In this document: piece after piece, positions 52,401-60,448 of the stretch
Numbering within the stretch: position 1 is the stretch's first letter
How the letters are laid out: each line of letters begins with the position of its first letter
Made by a program: the position numbers and the translations under genes
The notes under the pieces: model-generated
Told to the model about the DNA's origin: nothing
The model's input: the letters and a program-made list of their open reading frames with translations, nothing else
Database searches by the model: none
Source: Congregibacter variabilis
Lineage (GTDB): Bacteria > Pseudomonadota > Gammaproteobacteria > Pseudomonadales > Halieaceae
DNA length: 64,000 bases
Assembly (NCBI RefSeq): GCF_045689235.1
Contig: NZ_CP136864.1
Coordinates: 744,001-808,000, forward strand
Reading direction: 5' to 3'

Positions 52401-52605
52401 AGCGGATGGGCCTATTAAATTCCACTTTCGGGACTACGGAAACGGCATGGATCAAGCCACGCTGGAGGACGCCATGATTCAGAGGCGCTATTCGGATCGG
52501 GAGGGACTGGCACAGCTTGTGGGATTAGCTCTGGAGTTGGGCGCAGAACCCCAGCTCTACAATGACCAGGGATTCCACTTTGAGCTACTGATAAAGCGGC
52601 ACTGA
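49477..52605 (+). CDS. Sensor histidine kinase with periplasmic beta-propeller (HisKA_2)
   Basis: A 1042-aa membrane kinase. A signal peptide (1-24) is followed by Reg_prop propeller blades (GYLWAGTREGLVQYKSG, GTIWVATARGIAKLANG, GNLWIGTYYGLYYA, NILWVTTNQGLYTFDL) and a Y_Y_Y-type immunoglobulin-like domain (about 665-780). One membrane helix lies near 790-808, then a coiled coil. The HisKA_2 dimerisation/phosphoacceptor motif LRELHHRVGNILTNF has H846/H847. A short HATPase_c domain has NELMTNTYKYA and FRDYGNGM. It has no attached receiver or HTH domain, unlike many propeller kinases, so it needs a separate partner; the regulator at 53975 is the nearest candidate. The ligand is unknown. Confidence 0.9.
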   Translation: MRFLFVQFLLAILGLSCAALAVGAPPGSTVASVVREAFVVRPFDDIELPQGSVRAVHVGQKGYLWAGTREGLVQYKSGQQKTWLQTSDGVLGLPSGVVNAIYEDDKGTIWVATARGIAKLANGDDEFRVVIQSASTDDEQFDILELVEFQGGLVGVSASGDVLVVTESGASAAGGLEALEEEVLTSAVAVGDELYVAAISGRIFRLARVPGGFEVLDTIQSPNPVVDLHWDGESLIWLDREQGLTWKTLHSTEPPQSSNPVKGDPQGYYRAMAVQDPQNAWLSAGPNVIRRKNGVADVVRLPGRGNEVRSINVDPVGNLWIGTYYGLYYAVDTDFTVLETVSAYDAGVILSLTASGNQLFLGGQNLWWGEVGSNNFTEFALSLPADTESSLRIDPLSIGQSPITALTASEQSLLVGYHIGGMDVIDLESGRVTNITSSNGKSFEGVGVSAFTQVEDQVFLASFYLYGLVEVRVQNMPDAPPKVTLRRITDQQTLIGVYRIDDSTFVAIDQQQVLLVIRDAGGQYRSKILESASEGIIFAVEADGAGGAFLGIENVGVRHLSAAMLAQQRYAPTSIPLIEEYLKGSTIWHLLLDHENILWVTTNQGLYTFDLSEEKFGAHITYADGLPANEFDYGSHARFLAPNGERIFMSAKVPVAFKNPAFAEKKKIQLFWTDVSINGKPIVASHTPDNGAYLNVEFKDVSAGTLRIDYSYNDHIRASELNYAMRFGDTDDWVLQRNPSVVLTRQQVWGPVEVQIAMLDTNGNVASEPLLMTVDIDSPAYILWFLDLRYAIPALLSISLLMFFMQLSSRRRQQVTLDEANRKRDIVEAEMRGRLSEKEILLRELHHRVGNILTNFSSSVRAMQRSAKHTETRESLSHLNARLKVQSAIHLLLQRSDRTDINIASMIRQVSFGVRDLLQDQDSRTVELELDDVFMTYSKAQYLGLIVNELMTNTYKYAVDTPSPVLATISLTADGADGPIKFHFRDYGNGMDQATLEDAMIQRRYSDREGLAQLVGLALELGAEPQLYNDQGFHFELLIKRH

Positions 52606-52638
52606 GCTCCACACAACTCCAAGCTAAGCAGAGGATTA

Positions 52639-53781
52639 CTAACGCGCCTTGCGCTGCACCTTCGGCTTGTGCGCACTCAGGCCCAGTTTGATCGCTTTGT
52701 CTTCCCGGACGCGATTCTTGATATAGCAGCGATACCGATAGCCTATTTTTTTGTGCTCATAGTGCTCCGCGCGACGCTTTTTTCTGGGTACGCCCACGTG
52801 CTCTAACTTGACCCAATAGGCTTTTTCGCCGCTCGAGGTGCCCAGTACCGTCGGATCCAGATCACCGTTGAGTTCGCTGGCCCAGCAAGCCTGAATGAGC
52901 TGTGGTGCTTTCACAGCAATAGCACGGCATTTATTGCACGATGCCGGATAGTTAGCCCGCAGTCGAGCAACCACCGATGCACTGAACGTATGGCCCAGTT
53001 CACAGAGCCAATAAAGCGGCTCACTGGATCCCTTGCGAACCGTATTTGCGGTGTCAGGCGGGTTGAGCGTTGGATGCAACTGCGCCGCCAGTTCCGGACA
53101 GCTGTAGGCGATCGCCTTACATGCCTGGCAGCAGGCTTGATTTCGTGCGGTACTGGTGCGATGGCAAATAGCTGAACTCCAGGAGTGCCCGTTCTCGCAA
53201 ACCCAGAATGCGACTCGCTGACTGCCCGGTGCAAACTCCTCAGGCCCGCGCGCGTTGCGCTCATAGTCCCATTCGCGCGCAATTTGAGGGTGGGTATCAA
53301 GCAGATTGGCGCCCGGATCCCGTTTGCCATGAATGCGCCAGGCGGTCTTACCCTCACGCCGACATTCCTGACAGCGATGGCCCGTCGCCAATACTCTGTA
53401 GGGCGCCCGCGCGAAGGAGTGTCCGTTCTCGCAGCGCCAAAAATATCGCTCGCGATCGTAGGCAGACACATCCAGAGGTGAAAGCGCGTTCTTTTTATCA
53501 TCCCAATATCGCAGTAAGCCGGGCATTCTGGTCGCAACGGACCCGGCACAAACGGGACAGCCTCGACTGCTCCGATGGGAGGTCCGCGATGCCCGATACT
53601 CGTGGCCACCCGGACAGCGCCAGGTACAGATGACTGACGAATCTTCGGGAATTGCAGAGAACGGTTTGCCATCGTCACTCGCGACGAAGCGGCTTAGTAA
53701 ATCGGCGCCTGTGAACTCTTGAAATCGATGCGGTAACACAATCCCGTCGGGGAGCTCATCTACCTTGCGTACAGCAGCCAT
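52639..53781 (-). CDS. Multi-unit treble-clef zinc-finger protein (380 aa, unknown)
   Basis: Four repeated C-x-x-x-H ... C-x-x-C units are visible: C56/H60/C75/C78, C117/H121/C137/C140, C195/H199/C218/C221 and C260/H264/C282/C285. Each is introduced by W-x-C-x-x-GH; the linkers carry the P-x-x-x-x-x-W-D-x-x-x-N pattern of the probable zinc-ribbon family (PF14311). A fifth, degenerate unit (AYWVKLEHVG) has lost the cysteines and leads to a strongly basic tail. Family members occur alone or fused to nucleases; the function is unknown. It lies on the minus strand between a kinase and a response regulator. Confidence 0.8.
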   Translation of the reverse strand: MAAVRKVDELPDGIVLPHRFQEFTGADLLSRFVASDDGKPFSAIPEDSSVICTWRCPGGHEYRASRTSHRSSRGCPVCAGSVATRMPGLLRYWDDKKNALSPLDVSAYDRERYFWRCENGHSFARAPYRVLATGHRCQECRREGKTAWRIHGKRDPGANLLDTHPQIAREWDYERNARGPEEFAPGSQRVAFWVCENGHSWSSAICHRTSTARNQACCQACKAIAYSCPELAAQLHPTLNPPDTANTVRKGSSEPLYWLCELGHTFSASVVARLRANYPASCNKCRAIAVKAPQLIQACWASELNGDLDPTVLGTSSGEKAYWVKLEHVGVPRKKRRAEHYEHKKIGYRYRCYIKNRVREDKAIKLGLSAHKPKVQRKAR

Positions 53782-53913
53782 GAGCCTAGCTACCCAAGCC
53801 GTTACGCGCCCGCATTAACAACGGCACAGCTGAATCAGCTAGCCCGGCACGAGTCGCGTAATAAAGTGATGCCTTGAACATTAAATAAACCTGTCTATTA
53901 AAGTTATAGGTCG

Positions 53914-53919
53914 TATAAT
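53914..53919 (+). promoter_or_regulatory. Candidate -10 element before the response regulator
   Basis: A perfect TATAAT lies 56 bases upstream of the ATG at 53975, but the -35 at normal spacing (CTGTCT) is poor. It may need an activator. The 193-base gap also has to hold the promoter of the divergent zinc-finger gene. Confidence 0.3.
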
Positions 53920-53974
53920 AGCAGACAATTTCCACTATTTTTGTCACAATAACCATCAAGAGCGAGTTGCGTAA

Positions 53975-55201
53975 ATGGAGTGGTCTTTAGGCTATCAGCC
54001 TGAATATGACGCCCTGATAGTAGAAAACGAACTCGACTTTCGGTCAGAGTTAATCTACTTCATTGAGGCGCTTGATGTAGGTATTAGTGTTGCCGCCGAA
54101 GCTTCCAACTTTGACGACGCCAAGGCGCGCCTCGATCAGGGCGACATAGACCTGCTTATTACCGATATCAACCTGACCGACAGTCCGCGCTTTAAGGTGG
54201 GCGATCGCGACGGGCTTGAGCTCGCAGCCTACGCAAAAGACACTTTTGATATTCCCGCTGTCTTTTTAACCGCATTCGCTGACTTTGACCCTGCGGTATT
54301 CAATTTAGCCGCTGCCTGCGAACCGGTAGGATTTATACAAAAGAACGGCAATGAAATTGACGGCCAGACCCGGGCCCATATGGGCTTGGCCGTACGCAGA
54401 CTCGAAAGCATCCGGCGGGAGCGTGAAAGCAGTCGCCAGCTGTCTGATATCAGTAGTCATTTTGGATCCGCCAAGTTGTATGTGGACAAGGACGGCCTCG
54501 TTTACGACTTCAATTGCGAGGCTTGCTCGCTCCTGGAGCGATCGCCACAGGACCTGGTTAACCATCATTGGGAGGATCTGGTCAGTATTTCGCCATCACC
54601 CCCCGCTGGCTCTCACCCGCTGAGTAGGGCATTCGAATCCGGTGAGCCGTTATTTCTTCCCGCCGTCGCAATAAACTTACCCGAGAATGGACTACTACTG
54701 GCAAGCGCCCTGGTTATCGCCAGCGAGCACCTGCGCCGGTCCTGCACGATACTGCTGCTTAACGATCACGGCAAAACCACAAGAGATTTCAAGAACTGGG
54801 AACTTGATGACGGCAATTGCTTGGTGTTTATCGGCACCTCGCCCGCGCTGGAGCACAGCGCCCTGGACCTGGCTATCGATGCTCGCGCGGTGATGCTTGA
54901 ACTGTATAGCGGCGTTTTGGCGCGCCTGCCCTCAAGTGTTACCGTGAGCATTCTGAAGCCGAAAACCCTGGCAGTTATCCTGGAAGCGACTTCAGAGGCT
55001 GCCGGGCAGAGCCTGATCTCCACTTTCATAATTGATATGGAGGTAACTTTGGCCAAGCGCCACCCTGGCTTAAGGCTTCACGCGGGTTTGGCTCACGTGC
55101 AGGCACAGATGTCGGTAAAAGACGTCATGCAAAGCGCTCTCACTGGATTGGAAAAAGCGCAGCATGATCCGGTCAAACGGGTACACAGCGCGAACAGCTA
55201 A
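53975..55201 (+). CDS. Atypical response regulator with PAS-like and GGDEF-like remnant (408 aa)
   Basis: The receiver domain (about 10-128) keeps the phospho-aspartate D64 (LLITDIN), T99 (FLTAF) and K123 (IQKNG), but the usual acidic pair DD is E17-N18 (IVENE), which should weaken magnesium binding. A PAS-like segment follows (about 155-225, AKLYVDKDGLVYDFNCEACSLLERSPQDL). The C-terminal 140 residues (LEHSALDLAIDARAVMLELYSGVLARL ... LRLHAGLAHVQAQMSVKDVMQSALTGL) look like a diguanylate cyclase fold without the GGDEF motif. There is no DNA-binding domain. It may receive signals from the kinase at 49477 and act through protein contacts. Confidence 0.7.
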   Translation: MEWSLGYQPEYDALIVENELDFRSELIYFIEALDVGISVAAEASNFDDAKARLDQGDIDLLITDINLTDSPRFKVGDRDGLELAAYAKDTFDIPAVFLTAFADFDPAVFNLAAACEPVGFIQKNGNEIDGQTRAHMGLAVRRLESIRRERESSRQLSDISSHFGSAKLYVDKDGLVYDFNCEACSLLERSPQDLVNHHWEDLVSISPSPPAGSHPLSRAFESGEPLFLPAVAINLPENGLLLASALVIASEHLRRSCTILLLNDHGKTTRDFKNWELDDGNCLVFIGTSPALEHSALDLAIDARAVMLELYSGVLARLPSSVTVSILKPKTLAVILEATSEAAGQSLISTFIIDMEVTLAKRHPGLRLHAGLAHVQAQMSVKDVMQSALTGLEKAQHDPVKRVHSANS

Positions 55202-55235
55202 AACTTATCGTCCAAAAACGCAGGGGCTGAGGAAC

Positions 55236-55946
55236 ATGAAGAAAACAGAGACTATGCCTTTTGTTTTCGAGCCCTCGGCTCCACCCGGTGTTCCCGTTAA
55301 TGGCGAGCACGCCCTGTTTCCCGTGCGGCGTATTTTCTGTGTCGGTCGCAACTACGCCGAACACGCAGAAGAGATGGGCGCAGACCCCCAGCGGGACCCA
55401 CCGTTCTTTTTTAGCAAGCCTGCGGATGCCGCAGTCATAAACGGTTTGGACATCCCCTACCCACCGGCAACCAGCAATCTGCACCACGAAGTAGAGTTAG
55501 TCATTGCCATCGGCACGGCGGGCGCCAACATCCCGGCGCAGTCCGCTCTGAATCATGTATACGGATATGCGGTAGGCAATGATTTAACCCGCAGAGACCT
55601 GCAGGCTGAGGCCAAGAAGAGCGGCCGACCCTGGGACACCGCCAAGGGTTTTGATCAATCGGCCCCCATTGCAAATATCAGCCCGGTAAGTCTTTGCGGG
55701 CACATTAAGAGCGGCAGAATCTCTCTTCGAGTCAATGGTGAGCAACGTCAACGTGGCGATATTGCGGACATGATCTGGTCTGTTGCCGAAATCATCAGCA
55801 CTTTGTCAGCACTGTTCACACTGCAGCCCGGAGATTTGATCTTTAGCGGTACGCCGGCGGGCGTGGGGCCACTAGAGCCCGGTGATCAGGTAGACGCATT
55901 TATTGAAGGCTTAAGTCCCTTGAGCCACAAGGTCGTTGCCAGTTAG
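55236..55946 (+). CDS. Fumarylacetoacetate hydrolase-family protein (236 aa)
   Basis: The start at 55236 follows GAGGAAC; the longer reading overlaps the previous gene. The FAA fold is clear: VGRNYAEHAEEMG, PPFFFSKPADAAV, metal-binding HHEVELVIAIG, YGYAVGNDLTRRDLQAEAKKSGRPWDTAKGFDQSAPI and LQPGDLIFSGTPAGVGPLEPGD. Proteins of this size include fumarylpyruvate hydrolases and acylpyruvases; the exact substrate cannot be read from the sequence. It begins 34 bases after the response regulator, possibly in one transcript. Confidence 0.9.
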   Translation: MKKTETMPFVFEPSAPPGVPVNGEHALFPVRRIFCVGRNYAEHAEEMGADPQRDPPFFFSKPADAAVINGLDIPYPPATSNLHHEVELVIAIGTAGANIPAQSALNHVYGYAVGNDLTRRDLQAEAKKSGRPWDTAKGFDQSAPIANISPVSLCGHIKSGRISLRVNGEQRQRGDIADMIWSVAEIISTLSALFTLQPGDLIFSGTPAGVGPLEPGDQVDAFIEGLSPLSHKVVAS

Positions 55947-56024
55947 TCCGTAAGCCAGCAACTGTTACCTGCTTTGTCCGGCATGTTCTTTAAACCATGT
56001 CTCGGGTACGGACCTAAAAAATGT

Positions 56025-56101
56025 TGGCGCGCCCAGGAGGATTCGAACCCCCGACCGCCGGCTTAGAAGGCCGATGCTCTATCCAACTGAGCTATGAGCG
56101 C
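56025..56101 (-). tRNA. tRNA-Arg (TCT)
   Basis: Acceptor stem GCGCTCA/TGGGCGC with encoded CCA, D arm AGCTCAGTTGGATAGAGC, anticodon loop with TCT and a normal T arm (GGGGG/TTCGAAT). It is the last of three tRNAs transcribed leftward. Confidence 0.95.
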
Positions 56102-56184
56102 GTATCAAGAAAAACTGCGAGTTTGTTGCTGCCCGGTATTGTAGGTGTTGCGCAACGCTGTGGGAACCGACTTAAGCGCTGAAA

Positions 56185-56261
56185 TGGGGTGGCCGACGGG
56201 TCTTGAACCCGCTACCTCCGGAGTCACAATCCGGTGCTCTACCCGGTGAGCTACGGCCACC
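56185..56261 (-). tRNA. tRNA-His (GTG)
   Basis: The anticodon GTG lies in loop ATTGTGAC. The acceptor stem GTGGCCG/CGGCCAC with an extra 5' G (the G-1 typical of tRNA-His) pairs up to CCCCA. It is the middle gene of the Pro-His-Arg cluster. Confidence 0.95.
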
Positions 56262-56380
56262 ACTAAACGGTCAACGAGCAGCAGTGCCTGAATAGCGCCT
56301 GAACCATGTCCAGACCATTCCTAAACAGAGTCAGGAAAGCAGCGCTCCTTCTAAGGGATGTAGCGGATAATGTGAAAGGT

Positions 56381-56457
56381 TGGTCGGGGTAGAGAGATTC
56401 GAACTCCCGACATCCTGCTCCCAAAGCAGGCGCGCTACCAGACTGCGCTATACCCCG
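56381..56457 (-). tRNA. tRNA-Pro (TGG)
   Basis: Acceptor stem CGGGGTA/TACCCCG, anticodon loop with TGG and encoded CCA. It is first in the cluster. The 144 bases between it and the cysS end must hold the cluster promoter; I see only weak candidates there. Confidence 0.95.
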
Positions 56458-56601
56458 ATAAAGCCTTTCAACATCGATGACCTGCGTCACCAAAACAACC
56501 CCATGCACACCGATTACACTACCTTTCGCGCGATCTGTGAGCAAGCCCGATTTAGGGAGCGCGAATGTTACTCATCCGCTATGGCCCCGTCAATCAAAAC
56601 A

Positions 56602-57990
56602 CTAACTGTTTATACGTCGCCAAAGGGTTCCGCTCGCGGAGTCCTCTAAAACAATCCCGCCGGCGGTCAATTCATCACGAATCTCATCAGCACGGGCATA
56701 GTCACGCGCGAGCTTTGCCTCGACCCGTTCAGCAATCAATGCCTCGATGGCCCCAGCACTCAGGCCTTCGTCATTCGACGATCCGTCGCCTTGCAGCCAG
56801 CTTAAAGGGTCTTGCTGAAGAATGCCCAATAAGTTACCCGCAGCAAGCAGCCTCGCCTTTAAAACAGGTTTATTGGCATCCGCCGCCTTGTTGATGTCTC
56901 GAGCGATCCCATGCAGCTCGCTGATAGCCAGGGGCGTATTGAGGTCGTCGCAAAGCGCGGCGTAAAACCCCTCTCCCTCTAGCACCACTTCATAGTCGAG
57001 TTCGACATCCTGCACCGAGCGCAAGGTGTTATAAAAGCTGGTCAGCGTCTGCTCCGCCTGTTCCAGCAAGGCTTCGGAGAAGTTCAAAGGCGAGCGGTAA
57101 TGCGCTGACAGCAAAGCAAAGCGCAGAACCTCACCCCGATAGCGCGTCAGCAGCTCGCGAATCGTGGCGACATTCCCTAAGGACTTGGACATCTTCTCGC
57201 CGTCCATATCCAGAAAAGCGTTGTGCATCCAAACGCGCACGAACTCATCACCAAAGGCGCAGCAGCTTTGCGCAAGCTCATTCTCATGATGTGGAAAGAT
57301 CAGGTCACGGCCACCGCCGTGTATATCGATGGTGGGCCCCAGATGCTCTCGGATCATCGCCGAACACTCCAGATGCCAGCCCGGCCTTACGCGCCCCCAG
57401 GGGCTATCCCAACCCGGTTCATCATCAGTGGAGGGCTTCCAAAGAACAAAATCACCAGGATGACGCTTGTATTTGGCGACCTCTACTCTGGCGCCGGCGA
57501 GCATGTCGTCCAGTGAGCGGCCCGAGAGCTTCCCGTAGTCGTCCATGGAGGTGACATCGAACAGCACATGGCCCTCGGATTCGTAGGCATGATCCTTGGC
57601 TATGAGCGTCTCAGTCAGCGCAATCATAGGTCCGATATTGTCGGTCGCGTGAGGCTCCAGCGTGGGCGGCAGAGCATTAAGTTGCGCCGTGTCTTCCCGG
57701 TACTTTTGTGTGAACTCCCCGGCGATAACATCAATAGCAACGCCCTGCTCATGCGCTGCGCGCATAATCTTGTCGTCGATGTCGGTAATGTTTCGGGCAT
57801 ACATGACCTTGTCGTAGCGCGTCTGCAGCAACCGAAACAAGGTGTCGAATACCACCACCGGGCGCGCATTTCCGATGTGAGCCAGGTTGTAGACCGTCGG
57901 ACCGCACACATACATTGTCACGCAGTCAGGGTCGACCGGACTAAATGCCTCTTTGCGTCTGGCGCGTGTATTAAAAAGCTGCAGAGCCAC
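56602..57990 (-). CDS. cysS: Cysteinyl-tRNA synthetase
   Basis: Class I synthetase that charges tRNA-Cys. The HIGH motif is NLAHIGNARP (about 34-43) and KMSKS is GEKMSKSLGN; zinc-binding residues include C28 (YVCGPTVYN) and WHLECSAMI. The C-terminal helical bundle ends in a short zinc-free domain. The length of 462 aa is standard. It lies 26 bases after glnS on the same strand. Confidence 0.97.
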   Translation of the reverse strand: MALQLFNTRARRKEAFSPVDPDCVTMYVCGPTVYNLAHIGNARPVVVFDTLFRLLQTRYDKVMYARNITDIDDKIMRAAHEQGVAIDVIAGEFTQKYREDTAQLNALPPTLEPHATDNIGPMIALTETLIAKDHAYESEGHVLFDVTSMDDYGKLSGRSLDDMLAGARVEVAKYKRHPGDFVLWKPSTDDEPGWDSPWGRVRPGWHLECSAMIREHLGPTIDIHGGGRDLIFPHHENELAQSCCAFGDEFVRVWMHNAFLDMDGEKMSKSLGNVATIRELLTRYRGEVLRFALLSAHYRSPLNFSEALLEQAEQTLTSFYNTLRSVQDVELDYEVVLEGEGFYAALCDDLNTPLAISELHGIARDINKAADANKPVLKARLLAAGNLLGILQQDPLSWLQGDGSSNDEGLSAGAIEALIAERVEAKLARDYARADEIRDELTAGGIVLEDSASGTLWRRINS

Positions 57991-58016
57991 TTTCTTCTAT
58001 TCTCCTAAAGTCCGCA

Positions 58017-59681
58017 TCAGGCCTTGGCAGCCCAAACATCCCGCAGTCCAATGGTTTGGTTGAACACAGGCGCGTCTTCGCGATGGTCAAAGCGATCAGC
58101 CACAAAATAGCCCTCTCGCTCAAACTGAAAGCGCGTCTCCGGCGCAGCGGCTGCGGCGCCGGGCTCCAGCAATGCTCCTTCAACAACGCGCAAGGCCTGT
58201 GGATTAAGAAAACTCATAAAATCGGCCCCGCCGCGGTCCGGCGCGGGATCAGTGAACAGTCGATCGTACAGGCGTACGGTAGCGGGAACCGCTGAGCTCG
58301 CCTCAACCCAGTGAATCACTCCCTTGGGCTTTATCCCATCTTCAGGGTCGTTGCCCAAGGTCCCCTCAATGAGGTCTGCAACGACGGCCACGATCTCTCC
58401 CGCCGCGTCTTTTTGCACGTCCACAGCCTCAATAACGTAGGCATTGCGAAGTCGAACGCGTTTGCCCAACACCAAACGCTTGAATTTTTTATTGGCCTCC
58501 TCGCGAAAATCCTCGGCGTCGATAAACAGCTCACCGGAAAACGGCAGTGCACGCTCACCCAACTCCGGCTTGGAGGGGTGCGCGGGCGCTACTATCGGCG
58601 GATGCTCATCAGACACATTGCGCAAAATCAATTTGAGAGGATTCAGCACGCACATAGCGCGCGGGGCGTGCTGGTTGAGATCATCACGGATGGCATGCTC
58701 GAGCATAGCCACATCCACCACGCCATCGGATCGCGAGGTACCCACCATCTCGCAAAAGTGTCGGATGGCAGCCGGCGTGTAACCTCTGCGCCGCATGCCC
58801 GCGACCGTGGGCATCCGCGGGTCATCCCAGGAATCCACAACGCCCTCGTCCACCAGTTGCTTGAGTTTGCGCTTACTGGTCACCGTGTAACTGGTGTTCA
58901 GGCGCCCAAACTCGTATTGCCGCGGCTGACTCTCTACCGGCAGGTTGGCAATAAACCAGTCGTATAAAGGCCGGTGATCTTCAAACTCCAGGGTGCAGAT
59001 AGAGTGGGTAACGCCCTCGATCGCATCTTCCTGACCATGGGCAAAGTCGTAGGTTGGATAAATAGGCCACGCATCTCCCGTCTGGTGATGATGCGCCTTA
59101 CGAATGCGATACAAAATCGGGTCCCGCAGATTCATGTTGGGATGCGCCATATCGATTTTTGCTCGCAGCACACGCTCGCCATCGGCAAATTCCCCCGCAC
59201 GCATACGACGCAGAAGATCCAGGTTCTCGTCTACGGAACGGTCACGGTAAGGGCTGTTGCGCCCGGGCTCAGTCAGGTTGCCCCGATACTCCCGCGCCTG
59301 GTCAGCGCTCAAATCATCGACATAGGCCTTGCCCTGCTCAACCAGATGCTCGGCCCAGCCATACAGCGTGTCAAAGTAGCTCGATGCAAAGCGCACCGGG
59401 CCCTCCCACCTGTATCCCAGCCAGGCAACGTCTGCTTGAATCGACTCAATGAACTCCTGGCTTTCTTTTTCGGGGTTTGTGTCGTCAAAGCGCAGACGAC
59501 AGATGCCGCCGAACTCCTCGGCCAAGCCAAAATTCACGCTGATGGACTTGGCGTGGCCGATGTGCAGATAGCCATTGGGCTCCGGCGGGAACCGGGTGAC
59601 GATCTGTGTCACCTTCTGGGATCGTAGATCCTCGGCAATCAAGGTGCGCAAAAAATTATTACTGGTAGTCCCAGATTCCAC
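58017..59681 (-). CDS. glnS: Glutaminyl-tRNA synthetase
   Basis: Class Ic synthetase. A GTG start at 59681 is chosen because GGAGG lies 13 bases upstream and the product is then 554 aa, the E. coli length. The HIGH motif is PPEPNGYLHIGHAKS, KMSKS is VTSKRKL, and the C-terminal beta-barrel anticodon-binding domains (about 335-550) include ELFIDAEDFREEANKKFKRL and GVIHWVEA. It is probably transcribed with cysS. Confidence 0.97.
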   Translation of the reverse strand: MESGTTSNNFLRTLIAEDLRSQKVTQIVTRFPPEPNGYLHIGHAKSISVNFGLAEEFGGICRLRFDDTNPEKESQEFIESIQADVAWLGYRWEGPVRFASSYFDTLYGWAEHLVEQGKAYVDDLSADQAREYRGNLTEPGRNSPYRDRSVDENLDLLRRMRAGEFADGERVLRAKIDMAHPNMNLRDPILYRIRKAHHHQTGDAWPIYPTYDFAHGQEDAIEGVTHSICTLEFEDHRPLYDWFIANLPVESQPRQYEFGRLNTSYTVTSKRKLKQLVDEGVVDSWDDPRMPTVAGMRRRGYTPAAIRHFCEMVGTSRSDGVVDVAMLEHAIRDDLNQHAPRAMCVLNPLKLILRNVSDEHPPIVAPAHPSKPELGERALPFSGELFIDAEDFREEANKKFKRLVLGKRVRLRNAYVIEAVDVQKDAAGEIVAVVADLIEGTLGNDPEDGIKPKGVIHWVEASSAVPATVRLYDRLFTDPAPDRGGADFMSFLNPQALRVVEGALLEPGAAAAAPETRFQFEREGYFVADRFDHREDAPVFNQTIGLRDVWAAKA

Positions 59682-59714
59682 GGTTTGGGGCCTCCGCCCG
59701 TTAAAAAGCGGCGT

Positions 59715-59720
59715 AGTATA
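59715..59720 (-). promoter_or_regulatory. Candidate glnS -10
   Basis: TATACT (59720-59715, minus) lies 34 bases upstream of the glnS GTG. The hexamer at the -35 position (TGTCTG) is weak, so this is only a candidate. Confidence 0.35.
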
Positions 59721-59787
59721 CCGGCTGCGGCTGTGAGCAGACAGTAAGTGATGTGGATCATTTAACACTTAGAAACCGCTCGGGTGG

Positions 59788-59816
59788 TTCTCACTGCGGG
59801 CTAAAACAAGTAATAT
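59788..59816 (+). promoter_or_regulatory. Candidate ppiB promoter
   Basis: TTCTCA (59788-59793), a 17-base spacer and TAATAT (59811-59816) precede ppiB by about 100 bases. The match is moderate. Confidence 0.35.
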
Positions 59817-59918
59817 CGCGCCCCTGCCGGATGTATGCGTTATTGGACCCGGCGCGGGCGCCTCCAAACACGCCACGACATACCCTTTGAGCACTTTTTA
59901 TCAGAACAAGGATTCACT

Positions 59919-60428
59919 ATGGTCACCCTCCACACCACCTACGGCCCTATCAAGCTCGAACTTGATGCAGAAAAAGCACCTATTTCAGTGGCCAACTTTT
60001 TGATGTACGCGCGTGAGGGACTTTATGACGGCACAATCTTTCACCGGGTCATAGATAACTTCATGATCCAGGGCGGTGGTTTTGATGCTGACATGAAGCA
60101 AAAAGAGACCAAAGAGCCCATCGAGAACGAAGCGGATAACGGCCTGAAGAACGACTTTGGCACCGTTGCCATGGCCCGTACCATGGACCCTCATTCGGCT
60201 ACAGCCCAGTTCTTTATTAACGTGAAGGACAACGACTTTCTAAACCACAGCGGCAAAACGATGCAGGGCTGGGGTTACGCCGTGTTTGGCAAGATCGTCG
60301 ACGGCGAAGACACACTGAACAAGATTCGTGCGGTACCGACCACTTCTCGCGGTGGACATCAGGACGTTCCCGTTGAAACCGTCATCATCGAATCTGTCGT
60401 CATTGACGACGACGCTTCTGAGAGCTGA
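59919..60428 (+). CDS. ppiB: Peptidyl-prolyl cis-trans isomerase B (cyclophilin)
   Basis: The ATG at 59919 (MVTLHTTYGPIKLEL) has AAGGA upstream; the longer reading is not a real N-terminus. The cyclophilin signature is complete: GTIFHRVIDNFMIQGGGF, ATAQFFINVKDNDFLNH and GYAVFGKIVDGEDTLNKI. There is no signal peptide, so it is the cytoplasmic form. The length is 169 aa. lpxH follows 20 bases later. Confidence 0.96.
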   Translation: MVTLHTTYGPIKLELDAEKAPISVANFLMYAREGLYDGTIFHRVIDNFMIQGGGFDADMKQKETKEPIENEADNGLKNDFGTVAMARTMDPHSATAQFFINVKDNDFLNHSGKTMQGWGYAVFGKIVDGEDTLNKIRAVPTTSRGGHQDVPVETVIIESVVIDDDASES

Positions 60429-60448
60429 TCAGCGACGCACTCGCAACT

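Noticed and set aside
53208..53633. Plus-strand 141-codon frame antisense to the zinc-finger gene
   Set aside because: The minus-strand frame has regular C/H repeats and a full-length ORF; the plus-strand frame has no start signal or pattern.
56458..56601. Promoter of the Pro-His-Arg tRNA cluster
   Set aside because: A promoter must exist here, but the only pairs (TTGCTC with TAGTGT or TGTAAT) have poor hexamers or 20-base spacing.
58311..59627. Two plus-strand frames of more than 210 codons antisense to glnS
   Set aside because: They are shadows of a full-length, conserved glnS; the peptides show no family pattern.
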